Positions 8,412-18,383 are shown, counted from the first letter of the stretch. The stretch: DNA of 64,000 nucleotides from Halomonas sp. A40-4 (GCF_015767635.1 NZ_CP065230.1:62001-126000); one strand, 5' to 3'. Numbers and translations: made by a program. The notes: generated from the sequence alone by a model not told the origin.

Positions 8412-9557
8412 ATGCGGGTCAATCACATGCAACGTATAACGCCTCACGCGCTGGGAAAACGGATCTGGCAACTTGGTATCATGGGGCTGGTTTGCCTACT
8501 GGCCATGCCTGTTCAAGCAGAGCGTATTCGCGAACTGGCGAGCTTCGCCGGTGTGCGGGATAACCAGCTTGTAGGTTACGGGTTAGTGGTGGGGCTGGAC
8601 AACACTGGTGACCAGACGACCCAGGCACCGTTTACCAGCCAGAGTTTGACCAACATGCTGTCGCAATTGGGCGTGACGGTCCCTTCTGGCACCAACTTAC
8701 AGCTGCGTAACGTTGCCGCAGTGATGGTGACAGCCGATCTGCCGCCGTTTTCCCGGCCGGGTCAGCGGCTTGATGTCGTGGTTTCGTCCATAGCCAACGC
8801 GCGGAGCCTGCGTGGCGGCACCCTCTTGATGACGCCAATGAAAGGCGCCGATGGCGATACCTATGCCATTGCCCAAGGCAATATGCTGGTTGGCGGTGCG
8901 GGGGCACAAGCCGGAGGGAGTAGCGTACAGATCAACCAGCAGGCAACGGGCAGAATTCCCAACGGCGGTCTGGTCGAGCAGGAAGTGCCGCTCAATTTGG
9001 GTAGCAATGGCGGCATGCTGGAGCTACAGCTGGATGACGCTGATTTTGGCACCGTCCAGCGCATGGTAACCGCCATCAACAACGAATTTGGTCGGTCGGT
9101 CGCCTACGGCCGCAATGGCCGGGTGATCGCCCTAGACGGCCCAGTAGACGATAACGAGCGCGTCAACTTTATGGCCCGGGTTGAGAACGTGAATGTGACC
9201 CCGATGGAGGCGCCTGCGCGTGTCGTCCTCAATGCGCGGACCGGCTCGGTGGTCATGAACAGCGCGGTCACGCTGCGTCAAGCGGCTGTCGCCCACGGCA
9301 ATCTCTCGATCATGATCGATACCCAGTTTGGCGTCAGCCAGCCCAATCCCTTCGGCGAAGGGGAAACAGCGGTGGTGCCCGATACCGATATCGACATTGA
9401 GCAGCAGGAAGCCTTCCTGCAGGTGGTCGAGGGGGCAGACCTGAATGAAGTTGTCAACGCACTCAATGCCCTCGGCGCCACCCCTCAGGACTTGATGTCG
9501 ATTCTTGAAGCATTAAGGGCCTCGGGATCGCTACGTGCAGAGCTGGAGATCATCTGA
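8412..9557 (+). CDS. flgI: Flagellar P-ring protein FlgI
   Basis: FlgI forms the periplasmic P-ring around the distal rod. The 381-aa precursor has a signal peptide (about residues 1-36, cleaved after PVQA), followed by the highly conserved [20 protein letters not shown] and [13 protein letters not shown]. The start could instead be the ATG five codons further in. Its chaperone FlgA is encoded at 2229-2960. The last base of the stop codon is shared with the flgJ start. Confidence 0.96.
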   Translation: MRVNHMQRITPHALGKRIWQLGIMGLVCLLAMPVQAERIRELASFAGVRDNQLVGYGLVVGLDNTGDQTTQAPFTSQSLTNMLSQLGVTVPSGTNLQLRNVAAVMVTADLPPFSRPGQRLDVVVSSIANARSLRGGTLLMTPMKGADGDTYAIAQGNMLVGGAGAQAGGSSVQINQQATGRIPNGGLVEQEVPLNLGSNGGMLELQLDDADFGTVQRMVTAINNEFGRSVAYGRNGRVIALDGPVDDNERVNFMARVENVNVTPMEAPARVVLNARTGSVVMNSAVTLRQAAVAHGNLSIMIDTQFGVSQPNPFGEGETAVVPDTDIDIEQQEAFLQVVEGADLNEVVNALNALGATPQDLMSILEALRASGSLRAELEII

Positions 9558-10588
9558 TGAATGCCACTGATATGAGCAGTCAATTTGCGCTTGATGTACA
9601 AGGCTTTCAGCGGATGCAGCACACGGCGAAGATGGATCCGGAAGCTGGCGTACAGTCAGCCGCTCAACAGTTTGAAGCGTTATTCGTGCAGATGATGATG
9701 AAAAGCATGCGCGATGCGATCCCGACGTCTGGCCTGATGGACAGTAGTGCGACCGATAGCTACCAAAAGATGCTGGACCAGCAATGGTCACAGGTGATTG
9801 CTTCACGAGGCGTTGGACTTGCGGATGCACTTGTTCAGCAGTTGGAGCGGGAAGGCCTGGTAGCTAAAGGGGGAGGAACGTCCTCCACCAGTGATCAACA
9901 AATGCAGGCATTGATCGCGGGTATTCCAAGAGGTACGCCTCGGGTTCTGGACAGCCCGCTTAATCCTGGTGACGAGCGCGTTCCCGAAGCGAGCTCGGAA
10001 AGTCACTTCCTGGCTGAGTTGGATGCTGTACGTCAGGGCCAGAGAGGGGAAGTAGCCCCTGTGCAGCCCGAGGCCCAGCGTCAAGCGACAGGGCAATTGC
10101 CCCACGTTGATCAGTTTATGAGCACATTGGCCCCTTCAGCTCAAGCTGCTAGCCGTACCACTGGGGTTCCCGCTGAATTGATCCTGGCCCAAGCTGCGCT
10201 GGAAACAGGCTGGGGGCAGCATGAAATTGCCACTCAGAATGGCAGGAATAGTCATAACGTCTTTGGCATCAAGGCTGGCGGGCATTGGGATGGCGACACA
10301 ACGGATGTTGTGACGCACGAATACATAGATGGGCGTCGCCAGAAAATTGTCGATACCTTCCGTGTTTATGATTCCTATGAGCATGCGTTTACCGACTATG
10401 CCAACCTGATTGGCAATAACCCTCGCTACGCGGGCGTGACACAGGCGCCGTCAGCCGAACTGGCGGCGCGTGAGTTGCAGCGTGGCGGTTATGCAACTGA
10501 CCCCCGCTATGCTGAAAAGCTGGTGAGCGTGATGGACACCCTGGGGCCAATGCCGGATGCCGGTGACTTCCTGGCGGATTCACGTTAG
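9557..10588 (+). CDS. flgJ: Flagellar rod-capping muramidase FlgJ
   Basis: FlgJ caps the growing rod and opens a local hole in peptidoglycan. The 343-aa product has both modules of the gammaproteobacterial form: an N-terminal rod-binding domain (about residues 25-100, with QQFEALFVQMMMKSMRDA) and a C-terminal glucosaminidase domain (about 190-335), joined by a flexible linker. ALETGWGQHE contains the probable catalytic Glu216, and HNVFGIKAG and YDSYEHAFTDYANLI are family blocks. The ATG overlaps the flgI stop. Confidence 0.95.
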   Translation: MNATDMSSQFALDVQGFQRMQHTAKMDPEAGVQSAAQQFEALFVQMMMKSMRDAIPTSGLMDSSATDSYQKMLDQQWSQVIASRGVGLADALVQQLEREGLVAKGGGTSSTSDQQMQALIAGIPRGTPRVLDSPLNPGDERVPEASSESHFLAELDAVRQGQRGEVAPVQPEAQRQATGQLPHVDQFMSTLAPSAQAASRTTGVPAELILAQAALETGWGQHEIATQNGRNSHNVFGIKAGGHWDGDTTDVVTHEYIDGRRQKIVDTFRVYDSYEHAFTDYANLIGNNPRYAGVTQAPSAELAARELQRGGYATDPRYAEKLVSVMDTLGPMPDAGDFLADSR

Positions 10589-10596
10589 ATCATCAT

Positions 10597-10623
10597 TCAA
10601 GTTTTGTACCGCGCTGCCGATCA
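10597..10623 (+). promoter_or_regulatory. Sigma-28 (FliA) promoter of flgKL
   Basis: TCAAGTTT (10597-10604), 11 bases, then GCCGATCA (10616-10623) matches the sigma-28 consensus at 14 of 16 positions with exact spacing. It lies in the 63-base gap between flgJ and flgK, about 28 bases before the flgK ATG. It separates the early flgB-J genes from the late junction genes. Confidence 0.9.
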
Positions 10624-10651
10624 TAAAAATATCGGCTAAAGGAATCGAACC

Positions 10652-12592
10652 ATGAGCATGTTTTCTGTTGGGCTAAGCGGCTTGAACGCGGCGCAAAACG
10701 CGCTGAACACGACCAGCAACAATATCAGCAACGTGTACACCCCTGGTTACAACCGTGAAATAACCAAACTGGGTGAGAGCAGCGCGGGGACATCAGGTGT
10801 TCAGGTCAACGATATCGAACGCCAGTTCAATCAATACGTGGCGGAACAGCTCAACAGTGCCAAGACGCAGTCAAGCGCTCTGGAGACCTATTACAACCAG
10901 GTGACCCAGATCGATAACCTGCTCGCCGATCGCGACGCGGGGCTAGCGCCGCTGATGCAAAATTTCTTTTCCTCGCTGGAGGACTTGGCAAGTTCGCCAT
11001 CAGACCCGGCGGCTCGGCAGGGTGTATTGGGTAACGCTGAAACGTTAAGCGCACAGTTCCGCTCGTTCGATAGCTACTTGCAGGACATGCAGACCAATAT
11101 CAACAGTCAACTGAAAGACGAAGTTACCCAGATCAATAACACCACCGAGCAAGTGGCCGGCCTCAATAAAGAGATTGCCCTAGCCCGGGCCCGTACTGGG
11201 GAAGCTCCCAACAGCCTTCTCAACCAGCGGGATAAGCTCGTCTCCGACCTGAACGAGCGAATGGACCTGCGCCTGAATATCCAGGATGGCAAAACCTACA
11301 ACGTCAGCTTACCCAATGGCCAGCCATTGGTTACCGGCACCAATTCTTTTCAACTGGAAACCATGGAAGCTGATTACGATCCGCAGCGGACCGTCATCGG
11401 CTACCGGGATGGCGGCGGTAATCTTTCACAGTTGGATGAAGACGTGGTGACGGGCGGCTCGCTTGGCGGATTAATGAACTTCCGCCAGGAAACTCTGGAC
11501 AAGACTCAGAACCAGATCGGGCAACTGGCAGTGTCGCTTTCTTCCGCAATGAATGAGCAACACAAACAAGGCGTCGATCTCAATGGTGAACAGGGCGAGA
11601 ATTTTTTCAATATTCGCGCGCCCCAGACCTATGGATATGAGTCTAACAGCGATGCCACTATTACCTCTGCCGAATTCGACGCTAGTCGCGCCGACGAGCT
11701 TCGCGCGACGGACTACACTGTCAGCTTTGACGGCGCTAACCCCGTCGTGACACGCAACGATAACGGCCAGGAAGTCGAGTTTGATCAGGACGCCTGGAAC
11801 GACGATGAGCAATTAAAATTCGGTGGTATCACTATCGAATTTAGCGATACGCCAGCACCAGTTGACGGTGATCAATTTGAAATCCAGCCCGTACGCCGTG
11901 CTGGGGCCGGTATGGAAGCCAATATCAGCGATCTTGACAAGATTGCGGCGGGTAGTTTCGAGTTTGAGCAAGCGGGAACGATGGCGATCAGCGATCTCCG
12001 GGTGACGGGGGATAATGCATTAACCAATTCCACAGGTGAGCAATTGGAATTTGATCTCGCTGGTGGTGAGTTAACGATTGATGGCTTTACAGGTAACGTA
12101 CTCGTTAATGGAGAAGAAAGAGCCCTTAACGCAGGGGTTGTCCAAACGGATGCGACTGGTGGAACGGCCGCTACGTTCTCAGACGGTGATGAAATAACAG
12201 TCGACGGCGTTAGCTTTGTTATTGATGACGCTGGCACAGATTCAACGCTAACGTTATCCCAAGCAACAGCCAATACCGGTGATAATCGCAATGCCTTGGC
12301 CATGCAGGACCTGCAAAGCCAGAATGTCGTTGGCGGAAGCGCTACGGTGAGTGGGGCCTATGGCTCGATGGTCAGTGATGTAGGTAATCGTACCAACATT
12401 ACCGAGGTGAACCTGGATGCACGGCAAGGACTTACCGATCAGTTAACCGCGGTGCAGCAGTCCGAGTCCGGTGTCAATTTGGACGAAGAAGCCGCCAACT
12501 TGATCCGCTATCAGCAGTTCTATCAGGCCAACGCCCGCGTTATTGATACGGCCGGCACGATAATGGACACCATTCTGAATCTACGCGGTTAA
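10652..12592 (+). CDS. flgK: Hook-filament junction protein FlgK (HAP1)
   Basis: FlgK is the first hook-associated protein, joining hook and filament, and a client of FlgN. The 646-aa product has the conserved N-terminus SVGLSGLNAAQNALNTTSNN with ISNVYTPGYNRE, and a C-terminal helix with GVNLDEEAANLIRYQQFYQA and NARVIDTAGTIMDTIL. It is longer than the E. coli protein (about 547 aa). The extra length lies in the variable middle, about residues 330-560, which is acidic and rich in Thr and Asp. It is preceded by a sigma-28 promoter and closely followed by flgL. Confidence 0.95.
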   Translation: MSMFSVGLSGLNAAQNALNTTSNNISNVYTPGYNREITKLGESSAGTSGVQVNDIERQFNQYVAEQLNSAKTQSSALETYYNQVTQIDNLLADRDAGLAPLMQNFFSSLEDLASSPSDPAARQGVLGNAETLSAQFRSFDSYLQDMQTNINSQLKDEVTQINNTTEQVAGLNKEIALARARTGEAPNSLLNQRDKLVSDLNERMDLRLNIQDGKTYNVSLPNGQPLVTGTNSFQLETMEADYDPQRTVIGYRDGGGNLSQLDEDVVTGGSLGGLMNFRQETLDKTQNQIGQLAVSLSSAMNEQHKQGVDLNGEQGENFFNIRAPQTYGYESNSDATITSAEFDASRADELRATDYTVSFDGANPVVTRNDNGQEVEFDQDAWNDDEQLKFGGITIEFSDTPAPVDGDQFEIQPVRRAGAGMEANISDLDKIAAGSFEFEQAGTMAISDLRVTGDNALTNSTGEQLEFDLAGGELTIDGFTGNVLVNGEERALNAGVVQTDATGGTAATFSDGDEITVDGVSFVIDDAGTDSTLTLSQATANTGDNRNALAMQDLQSQNVVGGSATVSGAYGSMVSDVGNRTNITEVNLDARQGLTDQLTAVQQSESGVNLDEEAANLIRYQQFYQANARVIDTAGTIMDTILNLRG

Positions 12593-12609
12593 TTCGAGGA
12601 TAGACAGTC

Positions 12610-13869
12610 ATGCGTATTAGCAGCGTTACCATGTTTGATCAAAGCACGGCGTCAATGAATCGCCAGCAAAGCGATTTTTTGAAAGTCAGTCAGCAGATTG
12701 CAAGTGGTCGTCGCGTCGTGAATCCCTCCGACGACCCTCAGGCAGCCTCGCGCGCCGTTGGTGTTGACCAGGCCAAGGCGGTCACCGAGCAGTACGCCGA
12801 TTCCCGAACCTCAGCGCGTAACTCGCTTGCCCAGACGGAAAGCATCCTCAACAGTGTCAGCGACGCCGTTACCAGCGCCAAGACGTTGCTGATCCAGGCA
12901 TCCAGCGACACGCTCAGCAATGTCGATCGCGATTCGATCGCCAGCGAGCTCAAAGGCGTCTACGAAACCATGCTGGGCCAGGCTAATGCCACCGACGGTA
13001 ACGGACGCTATCTGTTCGGTGGCTATAATGATAGCAACCCGCCATTTGTCAAAAATGCCGATGGCAATGTGGAATATAAAGGTGATAGCAATACGCGTGA
13101 ACAGCGAGTCGATGCATCACGCCTGATGTCGGTCAATGAAAACGGTGAATCAATTTTCAAAAGTGTGCCCAGCAGCGCAGGCTACGTGGCTGAAGCGGAT
13201 AACGATAACGCTGGCAATGTGACGTTTGGTGGTCCGCAGGTCAGCGATGTCAATGACGACGGCTATGGTGATAGCTATCGCATTCAGTTCGATGAGGATG
13301 CTGGGAACAACCCTACTTATAGCATCGAGACTTATGACGAGGGCAGCGAAAGCTGGGTTGCCTACGATCCCGATAATAATGGTGATTTTACCGATCAAGC
13401 CTACATTCCAGGTATGAATGTTTCTTTCGGCGGGGTAAATGTTGACCTGGAAGGCGAGCCAGCGGTGGGGGATGAAATTCTGGTAGCCCAGGCGGGTAGC
13501 GATCAACGCGAACCGAACCTGTTCCGCACCATGGAAGAAGCGATTCGTGTGCTTGAAAACCCCGTTCAGGACGACGCGGACAAGGCTGATCTACGCAACA
13601 CGCTCAATACCTCGATGCGTGACCTGGACAATGCGCTGGATAACGTTCTAACCGTGCGCGCATCAGCAGGCGCACGCCTCAACGAGCTCGATGTGATTGA
13701 CGCGGTGGGCAATAACCGTAGCCTCAACTATGAACAGACATTGTCGGATCTGGTCGACCTCGACTATAACGAAGCAATCTCTGAATATAGTTTACGCCAG
13801 GTAGGCCTGCAGGCTTCTCAAAAAGCCTTTGTTGATGTGAAGGGTATGTCGCTGTTTGACTACCTGTAA
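12610..13869 (+). CDS. flgL: Hook-filament junction protein FlgL (HAP3)
   Basis: FlgL is the second junction protein, a flagellin-like subunit between FlgK and the filament, and a client of FlgN. The 419-aa product opens with MRISSVTMFDQSTASMNRQQ and SGRRVVNPSDDPQAASRAV, typical of FlgL, and ends with a coiled-coil helix NEAISEYSLRQVGLQASQKA. The variable middle (about residues 190-290) is Asp and Asn rich. It is the last gene of the rightward flg series; a strong hairpin terminator follows at 13916. Confidence 0.95.
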   Translation: MRISSVTMFDQSTASMNRQQSDFLKVSQQIASGRRVVNPSDDPQAASRAVGVDQAKAVTEQYADSRTSARNSLAQTESILNSVSDAVTSAKTLLIQASSDTLSNVDRDSIASELKGVYETMLGQANATDGNGRYLFGGYNDSNPPFVKNADGNVEYKGDSNTREQRVDASRLMSVNENGESIFKSVPSSAGYVAEADNDNAGNVTFGGPQVSDVNDDGYGDSYRIQFDEDAGNNPTYSIETYDEGSESWVAYDPDNNGDFTDQAYIPGMNVSFGGVNVDLEGEPAVGDEILVAQAGSDQREPNLFRTMEEAIRVLENPVQDDADKADLRNTLNTSMRDLDNALDNVLTVRASAGARLNELDVIDAVGNNRSLNYEQTLSDLVDLDYNEAISEYSLRQVGLQASQKAFVDVKGMSLFDYL

Positions 13870-13915
13870 CGTAAACCCGGAAAATTGAGCGACAGAAATT
13901 CTGTTGACGTTAATT

Positions 13916-13950
13916 AAAAGCCCTTTGTCATTGATGGCAAGGGGCTTTTT
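13916..13950. terminator. Bidirectional terminator between flgL and fliR
   Basis: A 14-bp stem (AAAAGCCCTTTGTC paired with GGCAAGGGGCTTTT, including G-T pairs) has T-runs on both strands. It sits between the convergent ends of flgL (13869) and fliR (13978), so it can end transcription from both sides. Confidence 0.9.
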
Positions 13951-13977
13951 GCATGGTGCGAGCCGTTTATTAAAAGT

Positions 13978-14769
13978 TCAAGATAACGGTGCGAGGGTGT
14001 CGATCAAACCCTGCATGAAGTCGATCCCCTGGCTGAAAATACGTTGTAAAAAGCGCTCAAGATCCGTCATCAGCACCATCATCAGCAGGAGTCCTACCGT
14101 CAATGACGTCGGGAAACCGATATTGAACACCGTCAATTGCGGAGCGGATCGGTTCAGAATTCCCAGCGCCAGATTAATGACCAGCAGTGAGCCGACCAGT
14201 GGCAGGGCCAGCAGCATCCCTGAGGCAAATATGGTGCCCGCGTAGCGGGCCATTAGTTCGAAGGCGTTGGGATTAAGCGTGCCGATGCCTATGGGCAGAC
14301 TCTGAAAGCTCATCACCAGCGTTTCCAGCACCATCAGATGGCCATTCAGAGCAAGAAACATCAACAGCGTGACCATATATAAAATCCGCGATAAGACCAT
14401 GATGTTGGTACCACTGGCGGCATCAAAAAAGCTAGCGAATGCCAACCCCATCTGCAGGCCGATAAATTCCCCGGCGGCTTGAACCACGGCGAATACAATG
14501 TGCATGACCAAGCCGATAGCGATGCCAATGAGGATTTGCTCGACCATGATGCCGGCGCCAGCCCAGGACATCAGCGGTACGTCTGGCATGGGAGGGAGGA
14601 TCGGAGCGATCACCACCGCAACGACCGCCGCGAGGCCTACCTTGGCCTGGTTGGGTACACTGGAATGACCCCACAGAGGTGAAGCCGCCATGAAGGCGGT
14701 AATGCGGGCAAACGGCCAGATAAACGCCACCAGCCATGCCTGTAGCTGGGCAAAGGTGACCTCAACCAT
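13978..14769 (-). CDS. fliR: Flagellar export gate protein FliR
   Basis: FliR is an inner-membrane component of the FliPQR export gate at the centre of the MS ring. The 263-aa protein is strongly hydrophobic with about six membrane segments and shows family features such as RITAFMAASPLWG near the N-terminus and LPLVGSLLVINLALGILNRS with APQLTVFNIGFP near residues 190-220. It is the last gene of the leftward fli series and lies 4 bases downstream of fliQ. Confidence 0.95.
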   Translation of the reverse strand: MVEVTFAQLQAWLVAFIWPFARITAFMAASPLWGHSSVPNQAKVGLAAVVAVVIAPILPPMPDVPLMSWAGAGIMVEQILIGIAIGLVMHIVFAVVQAAGEFIGLQMGLAFASFFDAASGTNIMVLSRILYMVTLLMFLALNGHLMVLETLVMSFQSLPIGIGTLNPNAFELMARYAGTIFASGMLLALPLVGSLLVINLALGILNRSAPQLTVFNIGFPTSLTVGLLLMMVLMTDLERFLQRIFSQGIDFMQGLIDTLAPLS

Positions 14770-14773
14770 TGGC

Positions 14774-15043
14774 TTACATCACCATGCTGGGAATATTGGT
14801 GAATAAGCGGTGGGTAAAATCGGTGATCAGCCCAAGAAGCCATGGGCCCGCCAGCACCAGGACGGCAAAAACCGCCAGAATTTTGGGGATGAACGTCAGC
14901 GTCATCTCATTGATTTGCGTCGCGGCTTGAAAAAGGCTGATAACCAAGCCGGTAAATAGGGCAGCAAGCAACATGGGGCCTGCGAGAAACAGCGTTACTC
15001 GCATGCCTTGATACGCAATCGTCATGACCATTTCAGGGGTCAT
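14774..15043 (-). CDS. fliQ: Flagellar export gate protein FliQ
   Basis: FliQ is the small gate subunit that forms a helical assembly with FliP and FliR. The 89-aa protein has the two expected membrane helices (about residues 14-40 and 54-76) and the conserved motif SLFQAATQINEMTLTFIPKI. Size and context between fliP and fliR leave little doubt. Confidence 0.96.
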   Translation of the reverse strand: MTPEMVMTIAYQGMRVTLFLAGPMLLAALFTGLVISLFQAATQINEMTLTFIPKILAVFAVLVLAGPWLLGLITDFTHRLFTNIPSMVM

Positions 15044-15068
15044 TCGGCCTCCATCGTCGTAATGACGG

Positions 15069-15848
15069 CTATATCATGTAGAAGCTTTCAGCCAACGATC
15101 CGACAATCAGCTGCCAGCCATCGACCAGAACAAATAGCATCAGCTTGAATGGCAACGAAATGGTGATCGGCGGAACCATCATCATGCCCAGTGCCATCAA
15201 CGTACTCGCAACGACCAGATCGATAATCAAGAAAGGAATAAAAATCGTAAAGCCGATTTGAAAAGCGGTTTTAAGCTCGCTGGTAACAAATGCCGGCAGT
15301 AAAACGCGCATTGGCAAATCGTCAGGTCCCTGCATAGGGCCGACGTCCGCCAGGCGAACGAAGAGGGCCAAGTCGGGCTCGCGGGTCTGGGCCAGCATGA
15401 ACTCACGAAACGGCACCTGCGCAAGGCGCAAAAACTCTTCAAAGTTGATGGTTTCTTCGCTTAACGGCACCCAGGCAGTGTCATAGACCTGGGCCAACAC
15501 CGGCGACATGATGAAAAACGTCAAGAACAGCGCGATGCCCAGTAGTACTTGGTTGGGTGGTGTCGCCTGGGTGCCCATGGCCGTGCGCAGCAAGCTCAGC
15601 ACAATGATGATGCGCGTAAAGCTGGTCATCATGAGCAGCATGGAGGGCAGAAACGCCAGCGAACTTAGAAATAACAGCGTTTGTAGAGAAACCGACCACT
15701 GCTGGCCGCCATCTTCAAGCGGCTGGGTCGTGATACCGGGCAGCTCTTGCGCATAACCGATGACCGGCAAGAGGCACAGCAGTAAGCCAATAACAATGAG
15801 CCACCGCCACCGCTGATAATGCGGCTGACGCAAGGTTTCAATCCTCAT
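15069..15848 (-). CDS. fliP: Flagellar export gate protein FliP
   Basis: FliP is the main subunit of the export gate pore. The 259-aa precursor has a cleavable signal sequence (about residues 1-34, ending near GYAQ), which is characteristic of FliP, then about four membrane segments. Conserved blocks include [40 protein letters not shown], and [20 protein letters not shown] near the end. It overlaps fliO by 4 bases. Confidence 0.96.
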   Translation of the reverse strand: MRIETLRQPHYQRWRWLIVIGLLLCLLPVIGYAQELPGITTQPLEDGGQQWSVSLQTLLFLSSLAFLPSMLLMMTSFTRIIIVLSLLRTAMGTQATPPNQVLLGIALFLTFFIMSPVLAQVYDTAWVPLSEETINFEEFLRLAQVPFREFMLAQTREPDLALFVRLADVGPMQGPDDLPMRVLLPAFVTSELKTAFQIGFTIFIPFLIIDLVVASTLMALGMMMVPPITISLPFKLMLFVLVDGWQLIVGSLAESFYMI

Positions 15849-16297
15849 GGGGTTCGGTCTGTATCAGAGGTCGGTGAGGGCGTTTGGCCGCGGCGCTTTT
15901 GGGTCACATTGTGTGCAAGTGCCTGGGCAAATCGCTTGGCAAAGCTGGATGGTGCCTGAGGCGTCTCAGCTGGCGGTGTGGCTGGTGCCGGTCGCTCGTG
16001 TAGTTTGTTAATTCGCCCACTACCGACGCCTAACACCAACCACGTATCCTCAACCTGCACGATGACCACGCGTTCACGATTACCTACAGCAATACTGCTA
16101 ATCAGTTGAAGCTGTCCGCCAGCGCGTTTGGCATTGCCGAGGCGCTTGAGCAATGCAGTGCACAGCAAAATGATCGCAATGACCAGCGCCAGCGCCGCGG
16201 CTGTCTTGCCCAGCATGGCCATGCCAATCAAGGAATCTCCACCGCTACTTAGTGCGTCGAGCGACCCATTTTGTGTTGAAGCGGCTTCACTGCTCAT
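15845..16297 (-). CDS. fliO: Flagellar assembly protein FliO
   Basis: FliO is a membrane protein that helps FliP oligomerise during export-gate assembly. The 150-aa product has a single transmembrane helix (about residues 24-48), a short cytoplasmic domain with [20 protein letters not shown] and [14 protein letters not shown], which is the FliO signature, and a Pro-rich basic tail. FliO is poorly conserved in sequence, and the call rests on this motif, the membrane helix and the position between fliN and fliP. It overlaps both neighbours by 4 bases. Confidence 0.9.
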   Translation of the reverse strand: MSSEAASTQNGSLDALSSGGDSLIGMAMLGKTAAALALVIAIILLCTALLKRLGNAKRAGGQLQLISSIAVGNRERVVIVQVEDTWLVLGVGSGRINKLHERPAPATPPAETPQAPSSFAKRFAQALAHNVTQKRRGQTPSPTSDTDRTP

Positions 16298-16833
16298 CGG
16301 TTCAGTTTGTGAATGCGCTCAGACGGCGTAATGATTTCGGTGATACGGATGCCATACTTGTCTTCGATAACAACGACTTCCCCTTGAGCCACCAGATAGC
16401 CGTTAATCAGGATATCCATGGGCTCACCGGCGAGCCCGTCGAGTTCGATCACCGACCCTTGCGCCAGTTCAAGCAGCTGTTTGATGGTCAGCTTCGTACG
16501 CCCCAGCTCAACGGTCAGCTTGACCGGAATATCCATGATCATTTCGAGATCGCGCGAAGGCGTGGCGCCACCTTCCTGGGTCAGCGGACGGAAAACATCG
16601 TCGCTGGCCGCCTTGGCTTCGCTTGCGGGCGCTTCATCGGCTGCGCTTTCTTCTTCTGCTGAGGCTTCTTCTTCGACGGCTTGCTGTTCTGCCATCGCCG
16701 CTGCCCAGGGATCTTCATCCTCCCCGTCAGCGGCCTCGGATGAGGCAGCGGTTTCTTCCTGCTCCTGTTCCGACATGGCAGATGCCCAGTCGTCGTCAGA
16801 GATGTTCTGATCGGGTTTCTTAGGATCCGTCAT
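16294..16833 (-). CDS. fliN: Flagellar C-ring switch protein FliN
   Basis: FliN forms the base of the C-ring that switches rotation and docks the FliH-FliI ATPase. The 179-aa product has a C-terminal SpoA domain (about residues 97-177: MDIPVKLTVELGRTKLTIKQ and LAQGSVIELDGLAGEPMDIL). The N-terminal part (1-95) is longer than the short N-terminal segment of E. coli FliN and very acidic. It holds two similar segments, DDWASAMSEQ (about 14-23) and DPWAAAMAEQ (about 41-50). It overlaps fliM and fliO by 4 bases each. Confidence 0.95.
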   Translation of the reverse strand: MTDPKKPDQNISDDDWASAMSEQEQEETAASSEAADGEDEDPWAAAMAEQQAVEEEASAEEESAADEAPASEAKAASDDVFRPLTQEGGATPSRDLEMIMDIPVKLTVELGRTKLTIKQLLELAQGSVIELDGLAGEPMDILINGYLVAQGEVVVIEDKYGIRITEIITPSERIHKLNR

Positions 16834-17885
16834 GCTTTAGATTCCTTGGCTTTCTGTCGCGTCGACCCTTTGGCAAAGTCGTTGGACGGTACATTGTTCA
16901 TGGCGGCGTGATCAATCAAGCGCTTGACACGCAAGGCACGCTGCTGACGCTGGCTACCGTACTCGCACTCCATCACGGGTACGCCATCAACGTTGGCGGT
17001 AACCGTAGAGGGAATTTCCAACGGTAGTACGTCGCCTTTCTTGAGTCCCATGACATGGGAAATACGGCTGGGTATTTGTGCAAACTCAGCCACTAACTCG
17101 ATTTCCGACTCGCGTAACTCACTTGCCATCCGGCGCGACCAGGTGCCGTCCTGATCGTGGTTACTATCGTTGATCGGGTTCGCCAGAAGATCGCGTAGCG
17201 GTTCGATCATGGCGTAAGGCATGCAGACCTGAAAATTGCTCGACAGGTTGCCCACCTCGATATTGAATTTCGTGTTCACCACGATTTCATTGGGTGAGTT
17301 GGTAATGTTGGCAAATTTTGACTGTACTTCCGAGCGCAAGAAACTGATGTCCAGCGGATAAACGACTTTCCAGGCTTCTTGATAGGCATCAATGGCCAAG
17401 CCTAGCAGTCGGTGGATGATGCGCTGCTCGGTATTGGTAAACTCGCGCCCGTCCGATTTTGTGACAAAGCGTCCGTCGCCGCCAAACAGGTTATCGACCA
17501 CCATGAAAACCAAATTAGGCGGAAATACGATCAGGCCAGAGCCACGTAGCGGGCGCATCGAGACGATGTTCAGGTTGGTTGGCACGGGCACATTGCGCGA
17601 AAAATCGCTAAAGCTCTGGTAACGAACCGATTCAACCGTTATGTCAGCGCTGCGCCGGAGCAAGTTGAATAAGCCGGTACGGAAGTAACGTGCAAAGCGC
17701 TCATTAATGAAGTCCAGAGCATGCAGTCGCTCGCGAATAACGCGATGCTGCGTGGATGGATCGTAAGGCCGTATCCTTGATTCATCCTGCGACTGGGCCG
17801 AGGAAGCTGATGACTCGTCATCACCACTGACCCCTTTCAGCAGGGCGTCAATTTCTTCCTGGGACAGTAGATCGTCCTGCGACAT
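16830..17885 (-). CDS. fliM: Flagellar C-ring switch protein FliM
   Basis: FliM is the C-ring subunit that binds phosphorylated CheY. The 351-aa product begins MSQDDLLSQEEIDALLKGVS, which contains the LSQEEIDALL peptide that binds CheY-P. It continues with the CheC-like middle domain (about 50-235) and a C-terminal SpoA domain (about 255-335, with LKKGDVLPLEIPSTVTANVD). The phosphatase for CheY-P is encoded as cheZ at 42.3 kb. It lies 21 bases downstream of fliL. Confidence 0.96.
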   Translation of the reverse strand: MSQDDLLSQEEIDALLKGVSGDDESSASSAQSQDESRIRPYDPSTQHRVIRERLHALDFINERFARYFRTGLFNLLRRSADITVESVRYQSFSDFSRNVPVPTNLNIVSMRPLRGSGLIVFPPNLVFMVVDNLFGGDGRFVTKSDGREFTNTEQRIIHRLLGLAIDAYQEAWKVVYPLDISFLRSEVQSKFANITNSPNEIVVNTKFNIEVGNLSSNFQVCMPYAMIEPLRDLLANPINDSNHDQDGTWSRRMASELRESEIELVAEFAQIPSRISHVMGLKKGDVLPLEIPSTVTANVDGVPVMECEYGSQRQQRALRVKRLIDHAAMNNVPSNDFAKGSTRQKAKESKA

Positions 17886-17906
17886 GAACGGCTCCAGTTC
17901 CCGAAA

Positions 17907-18383
17907 TTATTGCACAATGAATTCAGTAAACAGCACTTCACGCAGCTCAGGCGGTGGCTGGTTCTCGTCGAAAGGCTCGCTCAGCCTTTCATTGATGGCG
18001 GCGGCTAGTTGCTGCTTGCCTTCTGAGGATGTCAACTGGCCGGCCTCCTGACCCGATAATACCGTCAGTAACCGACTGCGTACCTGTGGCATATGGGTTT
18101 CCAGTAACTCCCGGGTAGCTTCATCTTCCACGCGAAGCGTAATGCCCGCATATAACAAGCGTGTACCATGACGATCATCAGCCAGATTAACGGTGAAGGG
18201 CTCGATGGTCAGAAATACCGGTGGCTTTGACTCTACAACCTCCTCGGAGGGGGCTTCCGGATTATCATCATCACGCTCATCCAGCACCATATAAATGGCG
18301 GCTGCTGCACCGGCAGAGGAGAGCAGTACTAAAATGATCATGACCCAAAGTAGTTTTTTTGGTCCGCCGCTTGATTCAGCCAT
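17907..18383 (-). CDS. fliL: Flagellar basal-body-associated protein FliL
   Basis: FliL is a single-span inner-membrane protein that surrounds and supports the stators. The 158-aa product has an N-terminal anchor (about residues 10-31), an acidic linker and a periplasmic domain (about 50-158) with FLTIEPFTVNLADDRHGTRL near its start and FTEFIVQ at the very C-terminus, the usual end of FliL. It starts after a gap of about 166 bases from fliK, so it may have its own promoter. Confidence 0.94.
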   Translation of the reverse strand: MAESSGGPKKLLWVMIILVLLSSAGAAAAIYMVLDERDDDNPEAPSEEVVESKPPVFLTIEPFTVNLADDRHGTRLLYAGITLRVEDEATRELLETHMPQVRSRLLTVLSGQEAGQLTSSEGKQQLAAAINERLSEPFDENQPPPELREVLFTEFIVQ

